Source: Aggregatilineales bacterium
GTDB taxonomy: Bacteria; Chloroflexota; Anaerolineae; Aggregatilineales; Ch27
Assembly: GCA_029976005.1 (NCBI GenBank)
Contig: JARKOQ010000150.1
Span: 1-60,626, forward strand
DNA length: 60,626 nt
Direction: 5' to 3'
A model generated the notes under the pieces. The model had not been told where the DNA came from. It ran no database searches and saw only the letters and a program-made list of their open reading frames with translations. The position numbers were made by a program, and so were the translations under genes. Below, one piece after another: positions 59,878-60,626 of the stretch (the first letter of the stretch is position 1; each line of letters starts with the position of its first letter).

Positions 59878-60626
59878 ATGGGGGCCTTTGATCGCTGGCT
59901 CTGGAGGCGTATGCCCATCCTCGCTCGATTTCGCAAACGCCGCTGGCTCGTCCTGATGGGGGCGCTCGGCCTGATCGCCGCCGCCGGGGGGATCGCCCTG
60001 GTGGTCAGCGGCGGGGCGCGCAGCCTGGCCCGCGCCGTGCTGCACCGCCCGGCCAACGAGGCCCTCAGCCGCTGGTTTGACGACCCGGCTTCCCGCGCCG
60101 AGCTGGCAACCTCCTTCGCGGCTCCCTGCCCCGGCTATCCGTTCCTCGTCCCCTCATCGGGATTGGTCGGCGGCCTGCCCTGGAACGCGGCCTACGGGCC
60201 GTACACCGTCCTCAATCCGCACCCCGGCATCGACATCTTCGGCGCGGGCGGGCCGGGCACGGTCCCGGTGGTGGCGGCCTACGATGGCCAACTGACCCGC
60301 GAGGAAGACTGGGTCTCCAGCGTGATCATCCGCCACGCCGACCCGCTCCACCCCGGCCAGACGATCTGGACGTACTACACCCACATGGCGAATCTGTCCG
60401 GCAGCGAGTCGTACATCGTCGCGGACTTCCCGCCGGGCACGGTCGACGCGCCGGTACATCAGGGCGATCTGCTGGGTTATCAGGGCGTCTACAACGGGGG
60501 CGCCAGCGCGGCACGGGTCGGCCTGCACCTGCACTTCAGCATCGTCAGGAGCGACCTGCTGGGCGACTACACCAACGAGGCCGTGTTCGACAACACGCTC
60601 GATCCCACCCCCTACCTGGGCCTGGC
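59878..60626 (+). CDS. membrane-anchored M23 (LytM) peptidase, 3'-truncated by window end
   Basis: At least 249 residues, open to the window edge. A basic cytoplasmic start and a membrane helix at about 24-45 anchor it outside. LytM zinc ligands are NPHPGIDIF (HxxxD), and HLHFS (HxH) with Tyr-Tyr-Thr-His in between, so the active site is complete. It is the third LytM protein here but differs in having an uncleaved anchor. ATG 59878 is chosen because a basic N-terminus leads straight into the helix. Confidence 0.85.
   Translation, partial: MGAFDRWLWRRMPILARFRKRRWLVLMGALGLIAAAGGIALVVSGGARSLARAVLHRPANEALSRWFDDPASRAELATSFAAPCPGYPFLVPSSGLVGGLPWNAAYGPYTVLNPHPGIDIFGAGGPGTVPVVAAYDGQLTREEDWVSSVIIRHADPLHPGQTIWTYYTHMANLSGSESYIVADFPPGTVDAPVHQGDLLGYQGVYNGGASAARVGLHLHFSIVRSDLLGDYTNEAVFDNTLDPTPYLGL

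Overview
The window is high-GC bacterial DNA, densely coded on both strands. It most resembles a Chloroflexota (Anaerolineae-like) chromosome. The pointers are Thr/Pro-rich linkers joining SH3 or lipobox segments to beta-propellers, a GHMP-kinase/GalU fusion, LytM-propeller proteins, and abundant short palindromic intergenic repeats. No rRNA, tRNA or CRISPR array was seen. The assignment rests on gene style, not on a marker gene.

Layout. 1-1.4 kb: the end of an unidentified ORF abuts a TIR/SH3/propeller remnant. 1.4-5.0 kb: PEP carboxylase and a SAM methyltransferase. 5-13 kb: cell-envelope genes (SH3-propeller, propeller lipoprotein, LiaF-like protein, lipoprotein, LCP ligase). 13-17 kb: a three-gene operon with a degenerate phosphatase-like/propeller protein. 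17-21.5 kb: clpC with a coupled small ORF, and a four-domain S1 protein. 21.6-25.2 kb: a chlI/chlD-type AAA+/VWA chelatase locus joined by a nine-A slippery run, facing a PucC-like MFS carrier. 25-34 kb: hydrolase, epimerase, MscS channel, glycosyltransferase, B12/radical-SAM enzyme, thiolase. 34-36 kb: small accessory genes, including a DUF4258/YgiT-type toxin-antitoxin pair and an alkyltransferase-like repair protein. 36-41 kb: GHMP kinase-GalU fusion, aldo-keto reductase, GNATs. 41.6-46.5 kb: SRPBCC protein, two tandem M23 peptidase-propeller proteins, DUF4380-like protein. 46.8-52.3 kb: VOC, Nif3, degenerate phosphoesterase-like, NTF2-like, CPBP-like, SDR and unknown genes. 52.4-60.6 kb: PEP/pyruvate-binding protein, glutamate dehydrogenase, YhhN, RsmC-like methylase, three tandem PspC genes, and a truncated M23 peptidase.

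Main themes. (1) The chelatase locus looks like a single chlD gene that yields a ChlI-like short form and a ChlD-like long form by -1 slippage. (2) Two short elements at 5.1 and 30.0 kb share an 18-bp terminal inverted repeat starting CAGGG. Each is flanked by a 10-bp direct repeat, so they look like a non-autonomous transposon (MITE) family. (3) Many gene junctions carry degenerate 7-bp-period repeats, some of which supply start or stop codons. (4) Extracellular sensing and wall remodelling recur: SH3, LytM, propeller, LCP and PspC genes.

Starts were chosen from Shine-Dalgarno spacing and family N-termini, and several differ from the longest ORF. All calls come from reading the sequence; no database search was run.
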